From NCBI GenBank assembly GCA_964495705.1, contig CAZBWS010000051.1, positions 1 to 18,349 on the forward strand: DNA of 18,349 nt, in the 5' to 3' direction. A program made the translations under genes and the position numbers. This document shows positions 1 through 7,479 of the stretch, in pieces. Numbering within the stretch: position 1 is the stretch's first letter; each line of letters opens with the position of its first letter. The stretch comes from CAZBWS01 sp964495705. GTDB lineage: Bacteria; Pseudomonadota; Gammaproteobacteria; HTCC5015. The notes beneath the pieces were generated by a model. The model was not told the origin of the DNA, ran no database searches, and saw nothing but the letters and a program-made list of their open reading frames with translations.

Positions 1-60
1 CTATACATCGGTAAAAAAAAACTCAAGACCATGGGTTGGTGTAAAGCCCATAAAGCAAGA

Positions 61-87
61 GGGGCGAAGGGGGAGGGGGGGGGGAGG
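61..87 (+). repeat. G-rich low-complexity tract, quadruplex-capable
   Basis: Three long G runs (4, 5 and 10 bases at 61-64, 69-73 and 75-84) plus a final GG occur within 27 bases, broken only by C, GAA and A. Such a tract can form a G-quadruplex on the plus strand. A 10-G homopolymer near a contig-like edge may also be an unreliable base count. Function is unknown. Confidence 0.6.
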
Positions 88-132
88 CCTCTATTGCTAT
101 CAAAAGGATAGGCTACTGCTAAATCCCGTGTA

Positions 133-147
133 TTGTGCGCTGCAACA
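133..147. promoter_or_regulatory. Candidate PhaR operator 1 (TTGTGCG-C-TGCAACA)
   Basis: The near-palindrome TTGTGCG-C-TGCAACA shares the ten bases TATTGTGCGC with a second copy exactly 250 bases to the right. PhaR repressors are known to bind TGC/GCA-rich inverted repeats upstream of phasin and PHA genes, and phaR lies next door. Binding by this PhaR is inferred from similarity of style and from position. The controlled gene may lie left of the window. Confidence 0.45.
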
Positions 148-382
148 TAATTTTCGTCTTGTATAGATTGGCTATTTGTTTATTTGAGGCGACATTTTTA
201 TTATGCTTAGCCATCACGGCATTAAATATTGTGCAATATGAGTCTGTAATTTCTCATTTTGCTAAAAATTCTATTAACATCAGAAGGTTATGAGTTGATT
301 TTCTTTTGGTGTGAGAATAAATGATGAGAAGAATGTCGTCGCTACCTTAAGACTAGATAGGGCGCTGTTACGCCACAGTCTA

Positions 383-397
383 TTGTGCGCCGCACAA
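383..397. promoter_or_regulatory. Candidate PhaR operator 2 (perfect palindrome TTGTGCG-C-CGCACAA)
   Basis: This is a perfect 15-base inverted repeat with 7-base arms around a single central C. It sits 41 bases beyond the end of phaR. Its left half is identical to operator 1. A perfect dyad of this size in a gene-free region next to a regulator gene is typical of a dimeric repressor site. PhaR is the obvious candidate protein, but this is inference. Confidence 0.5.
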
Positions 398-437
398 CTT
401 GTGTTTGCCTGTAGACTTTTAAGGATTTTGGGTTGAG

Positions 438-920
438 TTACTTCTTTGTTTTTTTGGCTGTTTTCTTTTTACTGCTTTTTTTCTTGCTGGATGTGACGGC
501 TTTCTTGGGTTTAATACCTTTGATAATAGGCAGCTTTTTTTCAGCAAAATGACTAATTTGCTTAAGCGGATTAGCGTTAATAACGTTATGCAATTGATGG
601 CGCAATATATCTTGTTGCTCCATAAACATACCCAGGCTTTTTTCTAGGTACTCCCCCATTACGCCTTGTAAGCTGTCACCATAGAAACGGATGAGTTGTT
701 GCAGCATTTTATTGCTGAAAATTGGCGAGCCATCGCTAGTTTCTTGTTCACTGATGATCTGCATAAGAATGGTACGAGTAATATCGGAGCCGCTCTTGGA
801 GTCAATCACCTGAAAACTTTCATGCCCTAACACTAAGGCTTTGACATCCTCTAACGTGACATAGCTACTTTCTTGGGTGTCGTATAGACGACGGTTGGGG
901 TATTTCTTTAGAACTCTCAA
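438..920 (-). CDS. phaR: Polyhydroxyalkanoate synthesis regulator PhaR
   Basis: This cytoplasmic DNA-binding regulator of PHA storage binds PHA granules and represses phasin and related genes when free polymer surface is absent (family knowledge). The N-terminal 60 residues carry the hallmark KKYPNRRLYDT block (residues 5-15) and the VIDSKSGSDITR segment of the PHB/PHA accumulation regulator DNA-binding domain. The PHB_acc repeat region follows around 65-110. The tail (about 129-160) is extremely lysine-rich, common in PhaR and suited to DNA or granule contact. The start is TTG at 918-920: an in-frame stop lies five codons further upstream, and an AAGGG ribosome site sits just before it. A TATAAT box (minus strand, 938-943) lies 18 bases before the start. 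It follows the thiolase gene on the same strand with a gap of about 130 bases. Confidence 0.93.
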   Translation of the reverse strand: MRVLKKYPNRRLYDTQESSYVTLEDVKALVLGHESFQVIDSKSGSDITRTILMQIISEQETSDGSPIFSNKMLQQLIRFYGDSLQGVMGEYLEKSLGMFMEQQDILRHQLHNVINANPLKQISHFAEKKLPIIKGIKPKKAVTSSKKKSSKKKTAKKTKK

Positions 921-937
921 GTTAAACCCTTGGTCTA

Positions 938-943
938 ATTATA
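938..943 (-). promoter_or_regulatory. Possible -10 box for phaR (TATAAT)
   Basis: A perfect TATAAT on the minus strand lies 18 bases upstream of the phaR TTG codon, giving a short leader that still includes the AAGGG ribosome site. No good -35 hexamer is present at 16-18 bases spacing (the best is ATGAGT-like), so the promoter is weak or activator-dependent, if real. Confidence 0.35.
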
Positions 944-986
944 TGGATGTGAGTTTATTGACTCATTTGAGTGCTATATCGAAGGC

Positions 987-1006
987 CGCCACTCTCAAGG
1001 AGGCCT
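987..1006 (-). terminator. Hairpin downstream of thiolase gene, no U-tract
   Basis: The inverted repeat AAGGCCgCC ... GGaGGCCTT occupies about 982-1007, with 8 of 9 pairs and an 8-base loop. It lies between the thiolase stop and phaR. It could attenuate or process the transcript, but no run of T follows on either strand, so it is not a classical intrinsic terminator. Confidence 0.3.
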
Positions 1007-1051
1007 TGACAGCTTATATAAGCACTATTCTCTGCATAAGGGAATGCTGTA

Positions 1052-1910
1052 TTAGCGCTCTACGGCCAGTGCTACGCCCTGTCCGCCACCAATACACAGG
1101 GTGGCTAGGCCTTTCTTGGCGTCACGGCGCTGCATTTCGTGTAGCAAGCTGACTAGGATGCGGCAGCCCGATGCACCAATGGGGTGACCAATAGCGATAG
1201 CGCCGCCGTTAACGTTAACTTTGTCGACATCCCAGCCAAGGCCTTTATTCACGGACAATGATTGCACGGCAAAGGCTTCGTTGGATTCGATAAGGTCTAG
1301 GTCTTCGACGCTCCAGTCAGCTTTTTCTAAGCATTTCTTGGTCGCTGGGATAGGCCCGGTGCCCATGATTTTTGGGTCTACGCCTGCGTTGGCATAAGCC
1401 TTTATTGTCGCGATAGGCGTAAGGCCTAGTTCTGTTGCCTTGTCTGCGCTCATCAACATCACTGCGGCTGCGCCATCGTTAAGGCCCGAGGCATTAGCGG
1501 CGGTTACGCTGCCGCCCTTTTTAAAAGCGGGTCGCATTTTCTGCATATCTTCGATTTTAGCGCCGCTGCGAATGAATTCATCCTGGTCAAATACAATGGC
1601 ATCACCACGGCGTTGTGGAATTTCAACGGGGGTGATTTCCTCTGCAAATTTACCTGCNNNNNNNNNNNNNNNNNNNNNNNNNNNNNNNNNNNNNNNNNNN
1701 NNNNNNNNNNNNNNNNNNNNNNNNNNNNNNNNNNNNNNNNNNNNNNNNNNNNNNNNNAACTTCGTCTATAGTTGCCCCGTCAATACCTGTTTGAGCAACT
1801 AGGGCTTTTATAACACTTGCGCCTAAGTCTGCGGCGTCTACTCCGGCTATTGATCCACCAAATTTGCCCACCGCGGTACGGGTGGCGGCTACTATGACTA
1901 CGTCGCGCAT
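1052..1910 (-). CDS. phaA: Acetyl-CoA C-acetyltransferase (thiolase), interrupted by assembly gap
   Basis: The enzyme condenses two acetyl-CoA to acetoacetyl-CoA, the first step of PHB synthesis, or runs in reverse in degradation. The first 51 codons (from ATG 1908-1910, preceded by a GGAG site) begin MRDVVIVAATRTAVGKFGGS, the classic thiolase N-terminus. After the gap, 201 residues continue from AGKFAEE to the TAA at 1052. They include the NEAFA segment, GHPIGASG with the catalytic histidine, and LCIGGGQG with the second catalytic cysteine. Biosynthetic thiolases have about 392 residues, so roughly 140 residues (about 420 bases) are missing. These include the acyl-accepting cysteine in the usual CGSG motif. 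The frames either side of the 100 N do not match, so the N count is arbitrary rather than the gene being broken. The phaA symbol rests on the phaR neighbour; atoB-type use is possible. Confidence 0.9.
1658..1757. other. Assembly gap (100 N) inside thiolase gene
   Basis: Exactly 100 N, the usual placeholder for a gap of unknown length. Family length suggests about 420 bases are really missing. For the gene to be in frame, the true insert must be a multiple of three, because 51 complete codons precede it and a complete codon follows it. Confidence 0.97.
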
Positions 1911-1935
1911 ATCTACTCCAGAAAACTTAACTTTG

Positions 1936-1959
1936 TATAATGATTCAGCACAGTATAAT
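1936..1959 (+). promoter_or_regulatory. Two TATAAT boxes in the divergent thiolase/acyltransferase spacer
   Basis: The octamer GTATAATG occurs twice on the plus strand, with TATAAT at 1936-1941 and 1954-1959, 18 bases apart. This lies in the 81-base spacer between the divergent thiolase and acyltransferase genes. Either could be the -10 for the acyltransferase. No convincing -35 partner is seen. Confidence 0.35.
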
Positions 1960-1991
1960 GCTTGAAACAATAAATAGGTATATGTAGACCC

Positions 1992-3320
1992 TTGCGCAGC
2001 TTCTTTGAATATTTTTTCCAGCTTTTTTGCCGAGCCGTGGTAAGGATTATGTACTTTCGTGTGGAAGTACTAGGCCGTGATAATGTACCTGATAAAGGGC
2101 CAGTGTTGCTGTGCGTAAACCATGCCAATTCTTTAGTTGATGGCGCCGTTGTTCAATCGGCTTTACGGCGTACACTGCGGCCGGTCGCACGCAAACGATT
2201 ATTTGATATACCCATTACGGGCCATATTTTAAATTTGATCAAAGCGGTACCTGTGTATAGCCGTGCCTATGGTGACGAAGGCGAGAATGCAGGCGGCTTT
2301 GAGCGTTTGTATGAGTTGGTTAAAGAAGGCGAGCTTATTGTGATTTTCCCTGAGGGGCATAGCCATGCTATTCCCCGTTTATTCCCGATTAAAACGGGAG
2401 CCGCACGTATGGCCTTGGGCTCATTAGCGCGCATGGGGGAAGCACCTCAAGTGATTCCAGTGGGCATTACATATACGGACCAAGATAAATTTCGACGCAG
2501 TGCATTATTGCAATTTGGCCAGCCTATCCGCATTGATGGTTTACCTGATGGTGAAGACGCTCAAGTAGCTGCATTAACGGAACGTTTACAGCAACATATG
2601 AGAGAGTTAATTGTTAATGCAGGGTCATGGGAGGAACTGGGTTTTGCAATGCGATTGGCCAGCTTTTTTGAATTGCGTCGAGCTAAAACGAGTTTGCAAC
2701 ATCGTTTTACGGCAATGCGAACACTCCTAGATAACCAACACCGCTTACATGCGCAGTATCCTACACAAATGTTGAGTATTGAAAGCCGCCTATACGAGTT
2801 TGATCGCTGGTGTAAAATATATGGCTTAGAAGACTATCAATTAGATATTGCCTACAAGCCTAAAGTGATATTGAAGTTTATTGCTGTTGCATTGAGTTTT
2901 GCATTTATTGCCTTGCCCTTGGCGGTATGGGGCTTGTTAAATAGTGTTTTACCTTATGCTGGTTTGAAGATAGGTTTGCGAAAATTTAATATTAGCCATG
3001 ATCAAATCGATACGGCACGAGTGTTAGGGAGTATTGTGCTAACGACATTTTTTTGGACAGTTCAAACATATGCAGTGTATTACTATTACGATGCAGATAG
3101 GGCTTTGCAGTATGCTCTCAGCTTGCCCGTTGCTACAGTTGTGGCTTTGTTAATGCGCGAGCGGCGTCAACGTATTGTCAGTAATATAAAGGTGTTTTTT
3201 TTATTTTTGCGTAAACGTGATTTAAAGCAGTATTTATTAAAACAACGTAGTGATTTAGAGCATGACTTAGCCAGCCTAGTGAAGTTAGCTAAGGTGCCCG
3301 TGGGCAATTATTCTGATTGA
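1992..3320 (+). CDS. Membrane-associated PlsC-type glycerolipid acyltransferase
   Basis: The protein probably transfers an acyl chain to a glycerol-phosphate-type acceptor at the inner membrane. The acyltransferase core shows NHANSLVD (residues 43-50; catalytic H44 and D50 with five residues between, not the usual four) and FPEGHSH (119-125). The five-residue spacing plus FPEGxSH resembles the Sct1/Gpt2-like subgroup of the family. The C-terminal half has hydrophobic segments at about 292-325, 344-364 and 372-388, then a basic tail (RKRDLKQ). At 442 residues it is much longer than PlsC (about 240). The start is uncertain: TTG at 1992 supplies an aromatic amphipathic helix typical of the family N-terminus, whereas ATG at 2049 has an AAGGA site but only two bases from the start codon. 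The substrate cannot be told from sequence. Confidence 0.8.
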   Translation: MRSFFEYFFQLFCRAVVRIMYFRVEVLGRDNVPDKGPVLLCVNHANSLVDGAVVQSALRRTLRPVARKRLFDIPITGHILNLIKAVPVYSRAYGDEGENAGGFERLYELVKEGELIVIFPEGHSHAIPRLFPIKTGAARMALGSLARMGEAPQVIPVGITYTDQDKFRRSALLQFGQPIRIDGLPDGEDAQVAALTERLQQHMRELIVNAGSWEELGFAMRLASFFELRRAKTSLQHRFTAMRTLLDNQHRLHAQYPTQMLSIESRLYEFDRWCKIYGLEDYQLDIAYKPKVILKFIAVALSFAFIALPLAVWGLLNSVLPYAGLKIGLRKFNISHDQIDTARVLGSIVLTTFFWTVQTYAVYYYYDADRALQYALSLPVATVVALLMRERRQRIVSNIKVFFLFLRKRDLKQYLLKQRSDLEHDLASLVKLAKVPVGNYSD

Positions 3321-3352
3321 GTATTTATATATAAACTAATCGTTGGCGGGGG

Positions 3353-4186
3353 TTAATGCTTGGAAATTTTTCGGAGTAACTGTCTAAGTTCCGTATTTTT
3401 CTGGTTATCGACTGCTGGGGATTGCTCGCTTTCTTGGAATCGATTCAAGGCAGTGCGCCAATCGAGTACTATCTTTCCCCCGTAAGTAATTTCTTCAATT
3501 TTTTTACGCATTTTAATTAATTCATAGTTCAGCTTTATGCGCTTGGGAAGCCATGCAAAGACATCAAAAAAACCTAACTCTTCGATATAACCGGGATTGT
3601 TGCCGCCTGCTTCGTCAACGAGATATTCATATACATTACGTGTCAAAATAGCTGCATCAAGCCGCCCGATTTGAGCAGACCTGAAACCAGATTCTTCACT
3701 GTTAAATTCAATGATATCCCATTTGTCGATAAGTTCTTTGGGTGTTAGTTTGTGAACTAAGGGGACAACCCCACGCAATACGCCCACTTTGGGCTTGTGG
3801 TTATTTGAAACTAATAAATCTTCTAAGGGTTTTGTGCTATAGACCACGGAAGATAATTTTCCAAGCTTCATATATGGGTAGGCTGATTTGAATAAATCGG
3901 GGTGTTCTACAGAAACAACGAAATCAATATTTTCATCACTTGTACTAGTGATGATCCGTTGATAGGGCATAGGTTTCATGACTACAGAGTATTCTGTTTG
4001 TGCAGATAGTTGCTGAGTATAATGAGGTATGACGCCAGTGGCTGGGCCAGTATCAGAATGAATATACCAAGGCGGACTATCATAAGCCGCAAAAGTTACC
4101 GTTTTCTGCTGCGAGGGTTTTTCTGCTAGCCCTAATAGTGGTAGCGAAAATAAAAATAAAGAAAATATTGTTTTTCGAGCAGTCAC
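3353..4186 (-). CDS. Periplasmic solute-binding-like protein, family 3
   Basis: This is a probable periplasmic binding protein of the SBP_bac_3 fold. Residues 1-21 form a signal peptide: basic start, hydrophobic core FSLFLFSLPLLGL, cleavage after GLA. The mature part has the usual layout: a beta strand with YDSPPWY, then GVIPHYTQQL, the FVVS segment, VGVLRGVV in the second lobe, and GRLDAAILTRN near the hinge. No permease or ATPase genes are adjacent, so it may be a sensor-like or orphan binding protein, as in many gammaproteobacteria. The start is GTG at 4184-4186, directly after and in the same frame as the TAA of the upstream giant gene. No good ribosome site precedes it, suggesting translational coupling. 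Ligand unknown. Confidence 0.82.
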   Translation of the reverse strand: MTARKTIFSLFLFSLPLLGLAEKPSQQKTVTFAAYDSPPWYIHSDTGPATGVIPHYTQQLSAQTEYSVVMKPMPYQRIITSTSDENIDFVVSVEHPDLFKSAYPYMKLGKLSSVVYSTKPLEDLLVSNNHKPKVGVLRGVVPLVHKLTPKELIDKWDIIEFNSEESGFRSAQIGRLDAAILTRNVYEYLVDEAGGNNPGYIEELGFFDVFAWLPKRIKLNYELIKMRKKIEEITYGGKIVLDWRTALNRFQESEQSPAVDNQKNTELRQLLRKISKH

Positions 4187-7100
4187 TTAGCGTTTAATCC
4201 GTCGATGAGTAATGCACAATATCAACATTATTAGGCTAAACAAAGGACTACCCGAACCACTGCCACCACCACTGCTGCTTTGTAAGGGAATCACTTGTTC
4301 GGTCAGTGCTTGGTTGCCGTTGCCCGCCGCATCAGAAGCAATGTTCTCTCTAATGCTAAAGCGCACTCCACTAATTTGGTTGGGTGATATAACGACACTA
4401 TAAGTACGAGCATCGAGTGCTTCGAAGTCGCTAAGAGTAGCGTTTTCTATACGAATGTCCTCAATAGTAAAACCAGACACATCTTCGTCAAAGATAAAGC
4501 GTACGGTGAATGCGTCTACTCTTGCAGTGGATGGAATGCCTGAGGTGCTTATGGATGGCTTGTCCGCGTCAAACGGCACTACGATAATGTTAGAGGCAGT
4601 GTTTTTTAATCCTGATGGATCTTCAGCTATGTCGGCAGGTATTTCTATGCGGATATCTCCAGTCTTATCAGGCTGAATAATTGTCTCATAAACATTGAAA
4701 ATATTTGTATTAAAAAGGGCAAAAACTATTTCATCCGATAACTCGTTTAATTCAGATATGATGGCTCCATTGCTTATGCTTATATCGTTAATATCAAAAT
4801 CATTAACTTGCTCACTGAATATTATTCGTATAGGAATAGTTTGTGTATTGACAGATGTTAAGTTAGTGATTAATTCTACTCCTACTGCTGGAGCTACCCC
4901 TTCTATGCTTATTGTAAGGGTTTTATTATCATTTAGAGGTGTACTAGGTGTGTCGCCTATATTGCCTAAATCATCTATCGATATACTTATTTCGGAAGCA
5001 TCAGCAGGGTCACCACCTAAGCCTTCAGTGGGCTGAAAAGTCGTCGAGCTTAAAACTGTATTTATCGTTGAAAGCGGTGCCGTTAAAGAGATGCTAGAAA
5101 GTGCCACGGTTTCAGGGGTAGTGTCGTCGATTACAGTGAATGCTGGACTACTTGTAAATATTAAGCCTGCCTCTCTAGCTGCTAAAATTAATTCGGTGGA
5201 AATATTAAGGGTTCCATTGCTATCACTAATGGAAAGATTTAGTTGCATATCGAAAAATGTTTGTTGAAAAGAGTCATCTAAATCTCTGATTGTGAATAAA
5301 GCACTGAGTGGAGTAGTGCTGTTGTCAGCGACACTTGGGTTATCCTCTCTCTCACCTTCATCATTGCTTGAAAATATTATCTCAGGTGCTGTGTTTTGCC
5401 CTGTTTCAACAGAGCCGAGATTAGTTGGCAAAGTACCTAAAACCTCGCTTACTCCAGATGACCCAGGCGTTTCTATAAACTGCTTAAAGCGAGGTTTTTG
5501 AAGCTGGTCAAGACTTAAAGTGTTTGATCCGCTCAGTATAGCCGAGAAAATTATACTGTTATCAGCCGCATCAATTGCTGGTGAGGTACTGGAAGGTATT
5601 ATTACAGGGGTTAGCCCTGCGTTTTCATCTAATATTTCTGCATTAGAAAAAGGCTCTTCATCAATTATATTGTTTTCATTAAGAGTAGCATCCGTACCGT
5701 TGAATATATCGCGATGCACAATATTTGTACCGGAAAGGGTAAGTGTGCTTCCTGAGTTGTTGCCTAGTTTATTATTACTTAAGTTTACATAGTTCACGTC
5801 TACTTGGTTAGCGATGATACTGTTACTAATATTAGCGGTAGCATTTGCTATGCCATCCTGAACCCCTGAACCCGTGATGCCTAGTGTGTATACAGGGCTG
5901 TCACAGACACCGTCTATACCCGTACCTGCGGAGCAAGTATTATTGAAAATAGTACTGTGCGTAATGCTGAGTCCTGCTGATCCGTTTAGTGATGGGGCAT
6001 TGGCGCTAAAGATCGCCGCACCATAGGCACTGCCTCCTGAGCTTCCATTACCCCCTATAACTTGATTTTCACTAAAAGTACTGTTTAGAACACTGAGTAG
6101 GCCGTTGTGATTAAAAATGGCGCCACCAAGCCCCGCCCCGCCACCACCACTGGCGGACGTGCCTTTACCACCGGCAAAGCCCGCTATGCTGTCGTTGCTA
6201 GCTGAGCTACTTTGCCCGCCACCGCCGCCAAAGCCACCCGCTCCGCCTGTAACTCCATATCCACCTCCACTGCCAAAAGCGCCGTCATTACCGTTTTCTG
6301 TAGGAATATTTGCTGCACGTCCCCCGCCTGCTCCGAAAGCGCCAAAGAAGGTATGACTGCTATTGTCCGTTGCAGGGCCACCGCCATTTATACCGTTGTC
6401 ATCAAGTGGACCAAAGCCCCCGCTGCCATTTTCACCCCCGTTGCCGCCAAAGATGCTGAGCGTGATATCAGTATCATCTCTTAATACTACATCGGTTTCA
6501 TTGCCTATAAACACCGTATTGAAAAAACCGCCGCCAAAATCCACTACCGCATTACCAGCAACACCTCCCCCGCCTAAGCCTGCAGTGCTGCTGCCATTAC
6601 CACCTTGTGCAATATTATTGCTGAAGGTGACGCCTGAGATGCTTAGCAGACCCTGATTAAATATAGCTCCGCCTAGCCCAGCTCCCCCTCCAGACCCATT
6701 CCCACCTTGGGCGAGGCCATTCCTGATATGCAGGTTTACGAGAGAAAGAGTGCCGAGCCCAACTTGAGCTTTTTCTGTAATGATATTTGTATATGTACTG
6801 CCCATAACAAAAAATAGTCGCATGGGGCCTGCGCCGGGGTCACGTTGGATAACCGCTGCTTTGTCGCTTTGACTTGGCCTGCCCCCTTCAGGTAAGCCGT
6901 TGCCAATGATGCTTATATTACTGGTTATTGGGGGCAGCGCATTTGGCCCATACCAATAGTTGTGAGCAGTGCTCAGGGTGTAGGGGGCTTCATTAGCTTG
7001 TAAAACAATGAGATCTGCCCCCGGTGTGTTGTTAGCCGCAATAATGGCTTCAGGTAGACTGATTGCAGGCTCTGTTCCGCTATTGGCATCAGTGGGGTTT

Positions 7101-7327
7101 TTATTGATGTCTTCTAAGTCTTCAATAGTGATACTGTCTGGCTTGTATAGACCACTTCGGCCAGGAGGGCTTACACTGGTATCTTGATCGATAAACTCAT
7201 TACTACCAGCAACGTCTATTGTCATATCAGTGGTATTAACGATAATCGTAGCTGCATAACTGCTTATGCTATAGCTAGCGATGCAGGTGATTAAGCCGGT
7301 AATGGCAATATTGCGTATTGGTATCAT
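4187..7327 (-). CDS. Large secreted beta-helix/Ig-like protein with GlyGly-CTERM-like tail
   Basis: An exported 1046-residue protein, probably surface-bound or released. The start is ATG 7325-7327, preceded by GGAAG at good spacing; an upstream in-frame TTG would bury the signal peptide. Residues 1-25 are a signal peptide ending SSYA. At about 89-103, SLPEAIIAANNTPG is a variant of the CSLREA motif that opens right-handed beta-helix proteins. Two GLGGAIFN rungs (near 218 and 398) flank a very glycine-rich stretch (about 205-430). A choice-of-anchor type end (SPAIDAADN to LGSVETG) lies at about 582-643. A cadherin-like stretch (about 680-810) and two Ig-like repeats with F-x-E-x-V-x-x-F and a DI motif follow (about 815-920 and 922-1015). 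The end (1018-1046) is GGGSGSGS, a hydrophobic helix, then HRRIKR: the tripartite tail recognised by rhombosortase-type proteases. Role could be adhesion or matrix; not known. Confidence 0.8.
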   Translation of the reverse strand: MIPIRNIAITGLITCIASYSISSYAATIIVNTTDMTIDVAGSNEFIDQDTSVSPPGRSGLYKPDSITIEDLEDINKNPTDANSGTEPAISLPEAIIAANNTPGADLIVLQANEAPYTLSTAHNYWYGPNALPPITSNISIIGNGLPEGGRPSQSDKAAVIQRDPGAGPMRLFFVMGSTYTNIITEKAQVGLGTLSLVNLHIRNGLAQGGNGSGGGAGLGGAIFNQGLLSISGVTFSNNIAQGGNGSSTAGLGGGGVAGNAVVDFGGGFFNTVFIGNETDVVLRDDTDITLSIFGGNGGENGSGGFGPLDDNGINGGGPATDNSSHTFFGAFGAGGGRAANIPTENGNDGAFGSGGGYGVTGGAGGFGGGGGQSSSASNDSIAGFAGGKGTSASGGGGAGLGGAIFNHNGLLSVLNSTFSENQVIGGNGSSGGSAYGAAIFSANAPSLNGSAGLSITHSTIFNNTCSAGTGIDGVCDSPVYTLGITGSGVQDGIANATANISNSIIANQVDVNYVNLSNNKLGNNSGSTLTLSGTNIVHRDIFNGTDATLNENNIIDEEPFSNAEILDENAGLTPVIIPSSTSPAIDAADNSIIFSAILSGSNTLSLDQLQKPRFKQFIETPGSSGVSEVLGTLPTNLGSVETGQNTAPEIIFSSNDEGEREDNPSVADNSTTPLSALFTIRDLDDSFQQTFFDMQLNLSISDSNGTLNISTELILAAREAGLIFTSSPAFTVIDDTTPETVALSSISLTAPLSTINTVLSSTTFQPTEGLGGDPADASEISISIDDLGNIGDTPSTPLNDNKTLTISIEGVAPAVGVELITNLTSVNTQTIPIRIIFSEQVNDFDINDISISNGAIISELNELSDEIVFALFNTNIFNVYETIIQPDKTGDIRIEIPADIAEDPSGLKNTASNIIVVPFDADKPSISTSGIPSTARVDAFTVRFIFDEDVSGFTIEDIRIENATLSDFEALDARTYSVVISPNQISGVRFSIRENIASDAAGNGNQALTEQVIPLQSSSGGGSGSGSPLFSLIMLILCITHRRIKR

Positions 7328-7479
7328 TACTACTTCCAGGTGTCTTACTCCCAACAAGTTGTTTTTGTAGGGAAAACAATTGCTTATAATTTCACTTTAG
7401 CACGCAAAGAGCCCACGCTGGTTGCCGTTTATCTTTGTTGTACTACGATTTAGCTTTTTAATAGCCCCTAAGGGCAGTG

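Larger units (their letters stand above)
1..437. other. Gene-free regulatory stretch left of phaR
   Basis: I find no convincing gene here. The best short frame (minus strand, ATG at 214, 31 codons) has no ribosome binding site and no recognisable sequence. The stretch holds a G-rich run (61-87), two TTGTGCGC-type palindromes (133-147 and 383-397), and a third shorter inverted repeat, ATATTG-TG-CAATAT (226-239), which shares the TTGTGC core. It probably contains the control region of a gene to the left of the window plus the 3' flank of phaR. No U-tract terminator for phaR stands out. Confidence 0.5.

Noticed and set aside
117..214. 31-codon minus-strand frame starting ATG GCT AAG
   Set aside because: It has no ribosome site, no recognisable family and crosses a PhaR-type dyad; treated as chance.
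1658..1757. Genuine frameshift in the thiolase gene
   Set aside because: The mismatch arises only from the arbitrary 100-N length; 51 whole codons precede and whole codons follow the gap.
4212..6656. Several plus-strand open frames of 60-113 codons, some proline-rich
   Set aside because: They mirror the glycine-rich and repeat coding of the large minus-strand gene and have no start context; composition shadows.
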